Source of the DNA: Halopseudomonas maritima
GTDB lineage: Bacteria; Pseudomonadota; Gammaproteobacteria; Pseudomonadales; Pseudomonadaceae
Length of the DNA stretch: 64,000 nucleotides
Assembly (NCBI RefSeq): GCF_021545785.1
Contig: NZ_CP079801.1
Location: forward strand, 3,220,001-3,284,000
Reading direction: 5' to 3'
Part shown: in pieces, positions 8,632 to 17,254 of the stretch
Position numbering within the stretch: position 1 is the stretch's first letter
How the letters are laid out: every line of letters starts with the position of its first letter
Notes under the pieces: generated by a model
The model's database searches: none
The model's input: only the letters and a program-made list of their open reading frames with translations
What the model was told of the DNA's origin: nothing
Program-made: the position numbers and the translations under genes

Positions 8632-9555
8632 GTGAAGGAATACCTGTTTATCTTTCTGCGTGGCGTGGCCATGGGGGCTGCCGATGTCGTGCCCGGTGTC
8701 TCGGGCGGCACCATCGCGTTCATTTCCGGCATTTATGACCGGCTACTTGCTGCGATTGCTGCCTGTACACCAGACAAGGTGATCTGGCTGCTGCGCGGGC
8801 GCTTTGTCGAAACCTGGAAGGCCATCGACGGCGCCTTTCTGTTTACCCTACTGGCCGGCATTCTGTGCAGTATCGTCTCGCTGGCGCGCCTGATTACCTA
8901 CTTGCTGGAGCAGCATGGCTTGCTGGTCTGGTCTTTTTTCTTCGGGCTGATTGTTGTCTCGGTGTACCTGGTCGGCCGTGAGATCAGCCGCTGGAACCTT
9001 TGGACCCTAGTGGCTGCGTTGGGTGGCGCGCTCTTTGCCTACCTGATCACAGTGGCTGCGCCCCTCAGTTTGAGCGTTACGCCACTGAATCTCTTTATCG
9101 GGGGGGCTATCGCCATCTGCGCGATGATTCTTCCGGGCATTTCCGGCAGCTTTATCCTGCTGTTGCTGGGCCTGTACACCGGTGTTCTGCAGGCGGTAAA
9201 AAACCTGGATGCTGGCCTGTTGGGGCTGTTCGCGCTGGGCTGTGTCACAGGCCTGCTGAGCTTTTCGCGCCTGCTGTCATGGCTGCTCAAGCACGCCCGT
9301 AACGTGACCCTGGCTTTTCTCACCGGTCTGCTGGTCGGCTCGCTGAACAAGGTCTGGCCCTGGAAACAAGCCTTGTCCTGGCGCACCAACAGCCACGGTG
9401 AGCAGGTACCGTTGACTGAGACCAACCTCTGGCCGCAGCAATATAGTCAACTGACAGGAGAGCCTTCGCTCTGGCAGGCTGGATTGGCATTGATGGTGCT
9501 TGGCGTGGTATTAGTGTTGGCATTGGAGTGGTGGGGACGGCGCGCTTCAGCTTAG
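8632..9555 (+). CDS. DUF368 polyprenyl-phosphate transporter
   Basis: 307-residue integral membrane protein with about eight to nine hydrophobic segments. The N-terminal GAADVVPGVSGGTIAFISGI and internal MILPGISGSFILLLLGLY are the paired DUF368 signatures. DUF368 (PopT) proteins have recently been linked to recycling of undecaprenyl phosphate across the inner membrane. The start is GTG at 8632 with AAGGA six bases upstream. Its position between pcm and nlpD groups it with cell-wall and stationary-phase functions. Confidence 0.88.
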   Translation: MKEYLFIFLRGVAMGAADVVPGVSGGTIAFISGIYDRLLAAIAACTPDKVIWLLRGRFVETWKAIDGAFLFTLLAGILCSIVSLARLITYLLEQHGLLVWSFFFGLIVVSVYLVGREISRWNLWTLVAALGGALFAYLITVAAPLSLSVTPLNLFIGGAIAICAMILPGISGSFILLLLGLYTGVLQAVKNLDAGLLGLFALGCVTGLLSFSRLLSWLLKHARNVTLAFLTGLLVGSLNKVWPWKQALSWRTNSHGEQVPLTETNLWPQQYSQLTGEPSLWQAGLALMVLGVVLVLALEWWGRRASA

Positions 9556-9609
9556 GTGCTGCTGCCGACGCGAACCCTGCAGGCGATACTGAACGGGAGC
9601 CAACCTGGA

Positions 9610-10491
9610 ATGGGGCGGTGTGTGCGAGAGGGGTGCTGGGCCGCTGAACGGGCCAGGGGTGCCGCAGTAGTATTACTGGCGGCCATACTGGCTGCCTGCG
9701 CCGGTCCGTCGGGTACCGTGCCGATTGATGATCGCGGTCGCGGCGGCCAGCGTGCGCAATCTGTCACGACCGGTGCCCACACCGTGCAGCGTGGCGAGAC
9801 CCTGTACCAGATCGCCTTTCGTTATGGCTGGGACTGGAAAGAACTCGCCAGCAGGAACAACCTGCGTGCGCCCTATACCATTTACCCTGGCCAGCGTATC
9901 AGCCTGGCCAGTGGATCCAGCGCGCGTGCCCGCACGCCAGCCCCAAGCACTCCTGCGCGGCCCGCTCCGGTGACCAGCAATCCGGTTGTTACCTCCGCTC
10001 CTGCCCGCAGCACCCCTGCTAGCACACCGAGCGCGCCCACCACCCGGGCGCCGGCCAGCACTGCCAGTACCACCAGCTCCCCGACCACAGCGCCGGTTAT
10101 CGCGCCTGGACCGGTTAGCGCAGCGGGCTGGAGTTGGCCGGCGCGGGGTACCTTGGTGGCTCGATTTCAGTCAAACGGTAGTTTGAATAAAGGGATTGAT
10201 ATTGCCGGGCAATTGGGTGAGCCTGTGAAAGCAGCAGCTGACGGCGCCGTGGTGTACGCAGGGCGAGGATTGATCGGCTATGGTGACATGATCATCATCA
10301 AGCATGACGAGACTTTCCTCAGTGCTTACGCACACAACAGTCGTTTGCTGGTGAAGGAAGGGGATCAGGTCAAGGTTGGTCAGGTAATAGCTGAAATGGG
10401 CAGTAGCGGAACTGATCGCGTCAAGTTGCATTTTGAGATCAGACGTAAGGGGCAACCTGTAGACCCGTTGGCGTATTTACCTCGATCTTGA
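9610..10491 (+). CDS. nlpD: Lipoprotein NlpD, LysM plus degenerate LytM domain
   Basis: 293 residues from ATG 9610, which has GGGAG upstream; a GTG at 9556 is possible. Lipobox LAAC with C30 marks an outer-membrane lipoprotein. A LysM domain (HTVQRGETLYQIAF to GQRISL) is followed by a Pro/Thr/Ser/Ala-rich linker and a C-terminal M23/LytM domain. The zinc site is broken: N replaces H in NKGIDI and K replaces the first H in KLHFEI. That is expected for NlpD, which activates the amidase AmiC rather than cutting peptidoglycan itself. The main rpoS promoter usually lies inside this gene. Confidence 0.93.
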   Translation: MGRCVREGCWAAERARGAAVVLLAAILAACAGPSGTVPIDDRGRGGQRAQSVTTGAHTVQRGETLYQIAFRYGWDWKELASRNNLRAPYTIYPGQRISLASGSSARARTPAPSTPARPAPVTSNPVVTSAPARSTPASTPSAPTTRAPASTASTTSSPTTAPVIAPGPVSAAGWSWPARGTLVARFQSNGSLNKGIDIAGQLGEPVKAAADGAVVYAGRGLIGYGDMIIIKHDETFLSAYAHNSRLLVKEGDQVKVGQVIAEMGSSGTDRVKLHFEIRRKGQPVDPLAYLPRS

Positions 10492-10655
10492 TGCTAAGGT
10501 GTAGTCAGGTCTGACATCGTTCTGTCATTTTCGGCAGGCAGTCTGCTGAAAAAGGTTCGATTGGCAGTCCAGCGCAGTCGCGAAGTGCACGCCGGGATCG
10601 GGTCAGTGCTGCGGCTGTTGAGATACCGCGTTTTTCTGATATTTGGGGCGCGCAT

Positions 10656-11660
10656 ATGGCAGTCAAAAATAAGAAACCGCCAGAGCAAAGCTTGGCAGCA
10701 GGTAGTAGGCTATCGCAGAGCGACATCAAGGTTGATGAGGAGGTGCAAGGAATGCCCGTATCCGTCGAACGTCCCCAGCGTGTTACCCCGCGCAATCACC
10801 GCCGGGAGAACGCCTTCGAGTTTACCAAGGAGCTGGATGCTACTCAGCTCTATCTGAATGAAATCGGTTTTTCCCCGCTGTTGACACCTGAAGAAGAGGT
10901 GCATTTTGCCCGCCTGGCGCAGAAAGGGGATCCGGCTGGCCGCAAGCGCATGATTGAAAGCAACTTGCGCTTGGTGGTGAAGATTGCGCGACGCTACGTG
11001 AATCGCGGGCTGACGCTGCTCGACTTGATCGAGGAGGGTAACCTGGGGCTGATTCGTGCGGTGGAGAAATTTGACCCCGAGCGTGGCTTCCGCTTTTCGA
11101 CCTACGCGACCTGGTGGATTCGGCAGACCATTGAGCGCGCGATTATGAACCAGACGCGCACCATTCGCTTGCCGATCCATGTGGTGAAAGAGCTGAATAT
11201 CTACCTGCGCGCGGCCCGTGAGCTGACGCAGAAGCTTGATCACGAACCCTCTCCAGAAGAAATCGCTCATTTGCTCGACAAGCCGGTTGAAGACGTCAAG
11301 CGCATGCTCGGCCTGAATGAGCGAGTGGCCTCGGTAGACATGTCTCTGGGCCCAGATTCTGACAAGACCCTGCTGGATACGCTCACCGACGATCAAGGTG
11401 GCGACCCCTGTGACCTGCTGCAGGATGATGACCTCAACGCGAGCATTGACCAGTGGCTGGGTGAGCTGACCGAGAAGCAGTGCGAGGTGGTGACCCGGCG
11501 GTTTGGTTTGCGTGGTCATGAAAGCAGCACGCTGGAGGAGGTGGGGCGTGAGATCGGTCTGACCCGTGAGCGGGTACGACAGATTCAGGTCGAGGCCCTC
11601 AAACGCCTGCGTGACATCCTCGAGCAGCACGGTCTGACCGGCGAGTCGCTGTTCCAGTAA
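10656..11660 (+). CDS. rpoS: RNA polymerase sigma factor RpoS
   Basis: 334 residues, the Pseudomonas length. It is the stationary-phase and general stress sigma factor. Region 1.2 (LYLNEIGFSPLLTPEEE), region 2 (NLGLIRAVEKFDPERGFRFS, then TYATWWIRQTIERAI), region 3 and region 4 (LEEVGREIGLTRERVRQIQ) are all intact. GGGGCG precedes the ATG. A 164-base gap follows nlpD. In contrast to P. aeruginosa, the next gene is lemA rather than fdxA. Confidence 0.98.
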   Translation: MAVKNKKPPEQSLAAGSRLSQSDIKVDEEVQGMPVSVERPQRVTPRNHRRENAFEFTKELDATQLYLNEIGFSPLLTPEEEVHFARLAQKGDPAGRKRMIESNLRLVVKIARRYVNRGLTLLDLIEEGNLGLIRAVEKFDPERGFRFSTYATWWIRQTIERAIMNQTRTIRLPIHVVKELNIYLRAARELTQKLDHEPSPEEIAHLLDKPVEDVKRMLGLNERVASVDMSLGPDSDKTLLDTLTDDQGGDPCDLLQDDDLNASIDQWLGELTEKQCEVVTRRFGLRGHESSTLEEVGREIGLTRERVRQIQVEALKRLRDILEQHGLTGESLFQ

Positions 11661-11665
11661 GCTAG

Positions 11666-11691
11666 CCGGGGCCGTCTGTTGGCGGCCCCGG
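11666..11691 (+). terminator. GC hairpin after rpoS, possible terminator
   Basis: CCGGGGCCG and CGGCCCCGG pair perfectly around an eight-base loop, six bases after the rpoS stop. No T run follows (AATATTCC), so it may protect the mRNA 3' end or terminate weakly. Confidence 0.55.
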
Positions 11692-11827
11692 AATATTCCT
11701 GCCTGCTTATCCTTCCTGAAAAAAACGCCTCGCAGCGGCAGCTGGCATTAGTCAGCGCTGACCAAGTTCTTTCTTCTTGTGTGCTGCGTTCCACGTTGCG
11801 GAGCGCGATGTTTTTGCGTGCGCCGGC

Positions 11828-11853
11828 GCCTGTGGAATTAATCAGGGCTTCCT
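11828..11853. repeat. Single arm of dispersed repeat family
   Basis: GCCTGTGGAATTAATCAGGG followed by CTTCCT closely matches the arms of the inverted repeat at 47587-47646 and the copy at 49122-49156. Only one arm is present here, in the rpoS-lemA gap. Confidence 0.6.
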
Positions 11854-11911
11854 TTATAGTGTGGCCTGTGCCTGCGCAGCTGTGCGCGTTAATTACCAAA
11901 GGAGATGGGTG

Positions 11912-12484
11912 ATGGAACTGACGACGGTTATCGTGCTGGTGGTGTTGGGTGTGGTGTTGTTGTACGCGATCATGTTGTACAACCAGCTGGTCAGCGTGAA
12001 ACACGCGGTCAGTCAGGCCTGGTCCAATATCGACGTGCTGCTGCGCCAGCGTCATGACGAGCTGCCCAAGCTGGTCGATGCCTGTCGCCGTTACATGACG
12101 CACGAGAGCCAGACGCTGGAGCGGGTGATCGCTGCGCGTAGCGCGGTGGCGTCGGCGCGGGCAGACGAAGACGTCCAGGGTGTTGGACGCGCAGAGTCGG
12201 TGTTGCGCGCCGGCTTGGGACAGTTGTTTGCGCTGGCTGAGAACTACCCTGAGCTGAAGGCCAATGAGTCGTTTCAGCACCTGCACGAGCGCATCAGCGG
12301 CCTGGAAAATGGCATCGCTGACCGGCGCGAGCTATACAACGCTGCAGTCAACATCAACAACGTGCGGATTGAGCAGTTCCCGGAGGTGTTGCTGGCTCGT
12401 CTGTTCGGCTTCAAGGCGGCCGAGCTGCTGCAGTTCAGCGAGGAAGAGACGGCGGATGTCGACGTGCGGGCGCTGTTTTCGTGA
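11912..12484 (+). CDS. lemA: LemA family protein
   Basis: 190 residues. There is one N-terminal membrane segment (about 5-23), then a long helical domain with the family features YNQLVSVKHAVSQAWSNIDV, RRELYNAAVNINNVRIEQFP and a C-terminal LLARLFGFKAAELLQF. AAGGAG precedes the ATG. The molecular role of LemA proteins is unsettled. The stop overlaps the next gene's GTG by 4 bases, so the two are coupled. This is distinct from the Pseudomonas sensor kinase once called LemA (GacS). Confidence 0.9.
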   Translation: MELTTVIVLVVLGVVLLYAIMLYNQLVSVKHAVSQAWSNIDVLLRQRHDELPKLVDACRRYMTHESQTLERVIAARSAVASARADEDVQGVGRAESVLRAGLGQLFALAENYPELKANESFQHLHERISGLENGIADRRELYNAAVNINNVRIEQFPEVLLARLFGFKAAELLQFSEEETADVDVRALFS

Positions 12485-13398
12485 TTGATGTTCATGGCGT
12501 ACTGCTGTTGTCCACGCCTGCTTATTACATCTTTAGTTGCCTCGCCAGCGCGCTGGCGTTGTTCTTTCTGATGGCGATGTTTCGGCGCTGGCGGCGCGCG
12601 CGTTGGCTGGAAGACACTCCTACCTCACGTATTCGCTCTGCTGCCCAGGGGCTCGTCGAGCTGCAGGGAACCTTGGACGCCGGTGGACATGAGCCGCTGA
12701 TCTCGCCGCTGGGTGAGGTGGACTGTCTGTGGTACCGCTTTGTCGTGGAGGAATATCAGCGTACCGGCAAGAACAAGGAATGGCGTACGGTGGAGAAGGG
12801 CGAGTCGGAGCGTCCTTTCTTGCTACGCGACGATACCGGTAGCTGCTGGATCAAGCCCAAGGGGGCAGACGTGCATCCGCGCCAGCGGCGGCGCTGGGAA
12901 GGTAGTCAGCGCTGGCCGGCGGGCCGCAATGTGCGTACCGGCTTTTTGGCGGGGTTGCTTGGTAGTCGATACCGTTACACCGAGGAATGGTTTTCCGAGG
13001 GCGAGATGCTGTACGCGCTCGGCTGGTTCGAAAGTCGCGGAGGTGGTCGTGAAGCGATTGATCAGCAGGCTATTGCGCGTCAGGTAATCAGCGGCTGGAA
13101 GGCCGATTATGATGATCTGCTGGCACGTTTTGATCGTAACGCTGACGGCCAGATCGACCTGCAGGAGTGGCAGCAAGTGCGCGCCGCGGCCGGTCGTGAG
13201 GCCGAGCGCTTGGCGCGGGTAGAGGGGCGCCAGCCTGTGGTGCATGTCTTGGCCAAGCCTGCACGCTATGGCTTGCCGTTCATCTTGTCAGATCACCATG
13301 AAGAGGATTTGAGCCGCCGCATGCGGCGCGGTGCGGTCTGGTGCATGCTCGGACTAGGTGTCAGCATGCCGCTGGCTTGCTGGTTCTGGCTGGCCTAG
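12481..13398 (+). CDS. GIDE-like membrane protein with EF-hand
   Basis: 305 residues from a GTG overlapping lemA by 4 bases. One N-terminal membrane segment (about 12-34) and one at the C-terminus (about 287-304) flank a soluble domain. The segment with LISPLGEVDCLWYRFVVEEY and the charged region after it resembles the GIDE domain of bacterial proteins annotated as E3-ubiquitin-ligase-like; no RING finger is visible. Residues 218-229 (DRNADGQIDLQE) fit a canonical 12-residue EF-hand calcium loop, with D218, N220, D222, Q224, D226 and E229 at the ligand positions. The biochemical function is unknown; translational coupling with LemA suggests a shared envelope process. Confidence 0.75.
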   Translation: MIDVHGVLLLSTPAYYIFSCLASALALFFLMAMFRRWRRARWLEDTPTSRIRSAAQGLVELQGTLDAGGHEPLISPLGEVDCLWYRFVVEEYQRTGKNKEWRTVEKGESERPFLLRDDTGSCWIKPKGADVHPRQRRRWEGSQRWPAGRNVRTGFLAGLLGSRYRYTEEWFSEGEMLYALGWFESRGGGREAIDQQAIARQVISGWKADYDDLLARFDRNADGQIDLQEWQQVRAAAGREAERLARVEGRQPVVHVLAKPARYGLPFILSDHHEEDLSRRMRRGAVWCMLGLGVSMPLACWFWLA

Positions 13399-13471
13399 GG
13401 GCTGTTGCCGCATTGTTCATTTGCTTGCCAGAGGCCATGTTCTGGCCAGGCTAGGCGCAATACCGCATCCC

Positions 13472-15532
13472 TTACTGTGTTACTTGCTGTTGTGGTCGTG
13501 AGGCGTTGTAGCTGCGAACCCAGTCGTCGAATGCCGAGGCCGACAATGGGCGACTGTAGTAGTAACCCTGACCCTCGTTGCAGCCTTGGGCGGTGATGTA
13601 GGCTTCTTGCTCGGCGGACTCCACCCCTTCGGCAATGACCTGCATATTGAGGCTGCGCCCCAGTTGAATGATGGCGCGCACGATGGTGGCATCGTCCTCG
13701 TCCACTAGAACGTCCTGGACAAAGCTGCGATCAATCTTGATCTTGTCTAGGGGCAGGCCTCGCAGATAGCTGAGCGATGAGTAGCCGGTTCCGAAGTCGT
13801 CGATGGCAATCTGCACTCCGGCCTTCTTGAGGCTGTTCAGGTGACCCGCGGCGGCAGCGATATCTTCCATCAAGCCGGTCTCGGTCACCTCCATCTCCAG
13901 GCAGCGCGGGGGCAGTTTGTAGCGTTGTATGAGGTTGGTCACCATGCGCGACAGTTCGCTGTGGTGAAGTTGGACGGTTGAGAGGTTAACTGCCATGCGC
14001 AGGTCGGTCATACCTGTGTCATGCCAGAGACGCAGCTGGCGACAGGACTGATCCAGGACCCATTCCCCGATGCTGATGATTGCGCCGTTCTGTTCGGCCA
14101 GCGGAATGAACAGGTCGGGCGGTACCAGACCGCGCTCCGGGTGGTGCCAGCGCAGCAGGGCTTCTACCCCGACTACCCGGTGATCTTCGAACGACACCTG
14201 AGGCTGGTATACCAGATGAAATTCATTGCGATCCAGTGCGCCGCGCAGCTCCTTGTCCAGCTCGCGGCGTACGCGCATCTCGCTATCCAGGCTGGCGATA
14301 TAGAACTGGTAGCGGTTACGTGAGCGCGCTTTGGCCAGCATCATGGTTTGTTCGGCTTTCTGCAGCAGCTTTTCGGCGTTGTCACCGTCGTCGGGGAACA
14401 GGGTGATGCCGATGGTGGCGCGCAGGCTGACCGAGTGTTCGCCAATCTCGAAAGTACGGCCAAGGTCGTCAAGAATGGTTTGTGCCAGCTCGGCTGCCTC
14501 GTAGGGCTCGCCGACGCCGGTTTGTACCAGTGCGAACTGGTCGCCGCCCAGGCGAGCCAGGCTGCCCAGGCGTCCGCTGTTGGCGCGCAGGCGATCGGCG
14601 ACGGTAACCAGCAGGCTGTCGCCGGATTGGTAGCTGAATTGCTCGTTGATCTCTTTGAAGTCATCCAGGCCGCAAACCAGAACTGCAACGCCGCGCTGTC
14701 GCCGGCCGGCGTCGGCCAGAATACGACCTAGCTGTTCCTGCAGCATGCTGCGGTTTGGCAGCCCTGTGAGGTGGTCGTGTTGGGCCATGTGCAGCAGATT
14801 CGCTTCGGCTTCGCGGCGCCGGCTACTGTTGCGCTCGATTGACTCAAGCAGCTCGTTGGCCTTGATGATCCAGAGACCGAGTTCGTTCTTCTCCTGGCCC
14901 GGCAGCATGGGGATGTGCATTTTGCCTGGATGGTCTGGATTGATGTCGCTGATACGCTCGATGATTGCCGCCAGCGGCTTGGTGAGCAGCAGGTGATACA
15001 GCAGGTACAGCGCCAATGCCATAGCCATAGCGCGTAGTACACCGGAAATCAAGATGATCAGGGAGTCCTGCAGGAAGTCCTGTCCGTAGTGGACGGTGTC
15101 CAGCACGATGCGCAAATCACCGTAGTACTCGTTGTAGGGCTCTCGGCCGAACAGGCCTACGCTGTAGTGCTGTTCTACACCAAACAGCCAGTCAGTGACG
15201 ACGCGCACGGGGCTTTGGGTTAGCGGGCGCTCGCGGCTGGCTAGCTGGGTTTCGTCCGGGTGGCCAATGGAGGCGAAGCGGACAGCGGGGTGCTCAAACA
15301 GCCCGCCAATCACCTGTAACGCCATTTCTCGGTCCAGGCTGTAAACAGCCTGGGTGGCCGGGTCCTCCGACATGGCGAGGATTTGCTCGGCGGTGCTATC
15401 AATCTGTAGGCGTTCTTTGCGCAGATCAAAACTGATTTGACCCAGGCTCAGCACTACACCCACCAGTAGTGCCCATAATAGCACTAGGCGTAAAAGTCTG
15501 ACCGAAAGACTGTGTCTGCGCTCGAGCTTCAA
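13472..15532 (-). CDS. bifA: c-di-GMP phosphodiesterase BifA (degenerate GGDEF plus EAL)
   Basis: 686 residues. Membrane segments at about 13-32 and 157-180 flank a periplasmic loop. A GGDEF domain with GGDQF (329-333) cannot make c-di-GMP, while the EAL domain is intact (EALLRW at 457, NLS, DDFGTGYSS at 578, IDRSFV). P. aeruginosa BifA has the same GGDQF change and length and acts as a phosphodiesterase that favours swarming over biofilm. The only fitting start is TTG, giving the conserved N-terminus MKLE, with AGGA 11 bases upstream, so translation may be weak. sodB, argO and argP follow as in P. aeruginosa. Confidence 0.94.
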   Translation of the reverse strand: MKLERRHSLSVRLLRLVLLWALLVGVVLSLGQISFDLRKERLQIDSTAEQILAMSEDPATQAVYSLDREMALQVIGGLFEHPAVRFASIGHPDETQLASRERPLTQSPVRVVTDWLFGVEQHYSVGLFGREPYNEYYGDLRIVLDTVHYGQDFLQDSLIILISGVLRAMAMALALYLLYHLLLTKPLAAIIERISDINPDHPGKMHIPMLPGQEKNELGLWIIKANELLESIERNSSRRREAEANLLHMAQHDHLTGLPNRSMLQEQLGRILADAGRRQRGVAVLVCGLDDFKEINEQFSYQSGDSLLVTVADRLRANSGRLGSLARLGGDQFALVQTGVGEPYEAAELAQTILDDLGRTFEIGEHSVSLRATIGITLFPDDGDNAEKLLQKAEQTMMLAKARSRNRYQFYIASLDSEMRVRRELDKELRGALDRNEFHLVYQPQVSFEDHRVVGVEALLRWHHPERGLVPPDLFIPLAEQNGAIISIGEWVLDQSCRQLRLWHDTGMTDLRMAVNLSTVQLHHSELSRMVTNLIQRYKLPPRCLEMEVTETGLMEDIAAAAGHLNSLKKAGVQIAIDDFGTGYSSLSYLRGLPLDKIKIDRSFVQDVLVDEDDATIVRAIIQLGRSLNMQVIAEGVESAEQEAYITAQGCNEGQGYYYSRPLSASAFDDWVRSYNASRPQQQVTQ

Positions 15533-15691
15533 GGTGTTCTTGTTCCTGTCCTGGTAATGTCTGCGCTTGAGGCATCATGCAGGGGAGGAGGTCTATGCGC
15601 AATAGCTGCACATACCGGTGTTCTCCCGCCAAGGTGGCTATCAGGAAACATTAACTTGGCGTCAAAATGCAATCATTTTTTCAGCCAAAAC

Positions 15692-15721
15692 GCAAACACC
15701 CTGCCGGAGCAGGGTGTTTGC
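15692..15721 (-). terminator. Terminator after sodB
   Basis: GCAAACACCCTGC and GCAGGGTGTTTGC form a perfect 13-pair stem with a four-base loop, 16 bases beyond the sodB stop. On the minus strand it is followed by GTTTTGG, a modest T run. Confidence 0.8.
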
Positions 15722-15737
15722 GGTATTGCTGGCGGGA

Positions 15738-16319
15738 TCAAGCGGCGAAGTTTTTCGCTACAAAGTCCCAGTTGACCAGGTTCCAGAACGCCTCAACGTA
15801 CTTCGGACGTGCGTTGCGGTAGTCGATGTAATAGGCATGTTCCCATACGTCGCAGGTCAGCAGCGGAGTGTCGCCGCTGGTCAGCGGGCAGCCGGCGCCG
15901 ATAGTGCTGGCCAGTGCCAGGGAGCCATCAGACTTCTTGACCAGCCAGCCCCAGCCGGAACCGAAGGTGCCGATGGACACTTTGCTGAACTCTTCCTTGA
16001 AAGCTGCGAAGGAGCCAAACGCCTTGTTGATGGCCTCAGCCAGCTCGCCAGTCGGCTCGCCGCCGCCGTTCGGGCTCAGGCAGTTCCAGTAGAAGGTGTG
16101 ATTCCAGATTTGCGCTGCGTTGTTGAATACGCCGCCGCTGGAGGTCTTGATGATATCTTCCAGGCTCTTGCCTTCATACTCGGTGCCAGGAACCATGTTG
16201 TTCAGGTTGACCACATAGGTGTTGTGGTGCTTGCCATGGTGGAATTCCAGCGTTTCTGCCGAGATGTGCGGCTCCAGCGCGTTTTTCTCGTAGGGGAGTG
16301 CGGGTAGTTCAAAAGCCAT
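15738..16319 (-). CDS. sodB: Iron superoxide dismutase
   Basis: 193 residues. It dismutates superoxide in the cytosol. Metal ligands H27 (LEFHHGKHH region), H74 (QIWNHTFYWN), and the Asp and His of LTCDVWEHAYY are in place. AQIWNHTFYW and FGSGWGWL are typical of the iron type. It is followed by a strong hairpin and lies upstream of bifA on the same strand. Confidence 0.97.
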   Translation of the reverse strand: MAFELPALPYEKNALEPHISAETLEFHHGKHHNTYVVNLNNMVPGTEYEGKSLEDIIKTSSGGVFNNAAQIWNHTFYWNCLSPNGGGEPTGELAEAINKAFGSFAAFKEEFSKVSIGTFGSGWGWLVKKSDGSLALASTIGAGCPLTSGDTPLLTCDVWEHAYYIDYRNARPKYVEAFWNLVNWDFVAKNFAA

Positions 16320-16542
16320 GATCTCTCTCCATCGTCAGGTATCAGGGTCTGCATTGCACGGGCGTTGTCCGAATGCAAATGCCGACGGGGTGCCGTGTTG
16401 GGTCACGGTCAATGTTGCTGCGCCTTCTGCGAACTGTCGGTATCAACGGCCGCAGGGCGCTGCCCGTCTTGCGATCGGGAAGACCCGATGATAGCACCTG
16501 ATATCCGCCCTATCCACGCACCTTCCATGGGGTTTTTCTCGG

Positions 16543-17163
16543 TCAGAGGCTCTGTAGTGCGGGCTGGGCGAGTGACCAGGCGACCGTCAGCATCATGCCA
16601 GCGACCATCAAATCGATTAGCCGCCAGGTCAAAGGTCGCTGCAAAACGGGTGCCAGGCGGGCGGAGCCAATGGCCAGCAAGGTAAACCAGAGGATGGAGG
16701 CGCTGGCCGCGCCCAGCGCGAAGACCAGTGGCAGGCTGTGTTGTGCCGCCAGACTGCCGATCAGCACCATGGTGTCCAGGTAGACGTGGGGGTTGAGCAG
16801 GGTGACGGCCAGGGTGGTGAGCAACACCGTGCGGCGTGAGCGGGCGGGCGCGCGCATGGCTTCCAGGCCGCGTGGTGAAAGGGCTCGCCATAGTGCTTGG
16901 GTGGCGTAGATCAGCAGAAACACCACGCCGCCCCAGCGGGTGATTTCCATCGCCAGCGGGTGCGCCTGCAGCAACGCCGACAGGCCGAATGTGCCGGCGA
17001 GAATCAGTATTGCATCGCAGCTCATACAGATCAGGGCTACGCTGATGTGATGCTCACGACGCAAACCCTGGGCGAGTACGAAGGCGTTTTGCGCGCCGAT
17101 GGCCATGATCAGGCCGGCGGCGGCGATCAGGCCGTGGAAGTAGCTGTAGAACAGAGTGGGCAT
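16543..17163 (-). CDS. argO: LysE/ArgO-type amino acid exporter
   Basis: 206 residues with about six hydrophobic segments. The N-terminal GLIMAIGAQNAFVLAQGLRR is the LysE-family signature, with NPHVYLDTMVLIG as a second conserved segment. It exports arginine or lysine from the cytoplasm. AGGAAG precedes the ATG. It is divergent from the ArgP-like regulator with a 91-base gap, the standard exporter/regulator pair. Confidence 0.9.
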   Translation of the reverse strand: MPTLFYSYFHGLIAAAGLIMAIGAQNAFVLAQGLRREHHISVALICMSCDAILILAGTFGLSALLQAHPLAMEITRWGGVVFLLIYATQALWRALSPRGLEAMRAPARSRRTVLLTTLAVTLLNPHVYLDTMVLIGSLAAQHSLPLVFALGAASASILWFTLLAIGSARLAPVLQRPLTWRLIDLMVAGMMLTVAWSLAQPALQSL

Positions 17164-17254
17164 AAGGGCTTCCTAATTAACAATGGCGGCAGTCTGCGCT
17201 GGACAGAGTGATAAGGAAAACAAATAATCCTCATGATTCATTAGGAAAAGTAAT

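Noticed and set aside
11661..11911. Possible rsmZ small RNA gene in the rpoS downstream gap, as in P. aeruginosa
   Set aside because: Some GGA words exist on the minus strand, but there is no GacA box of the TGTAAG-N6-CTTACA kind, no ordered GGA hairpins and no terminator with a T run.
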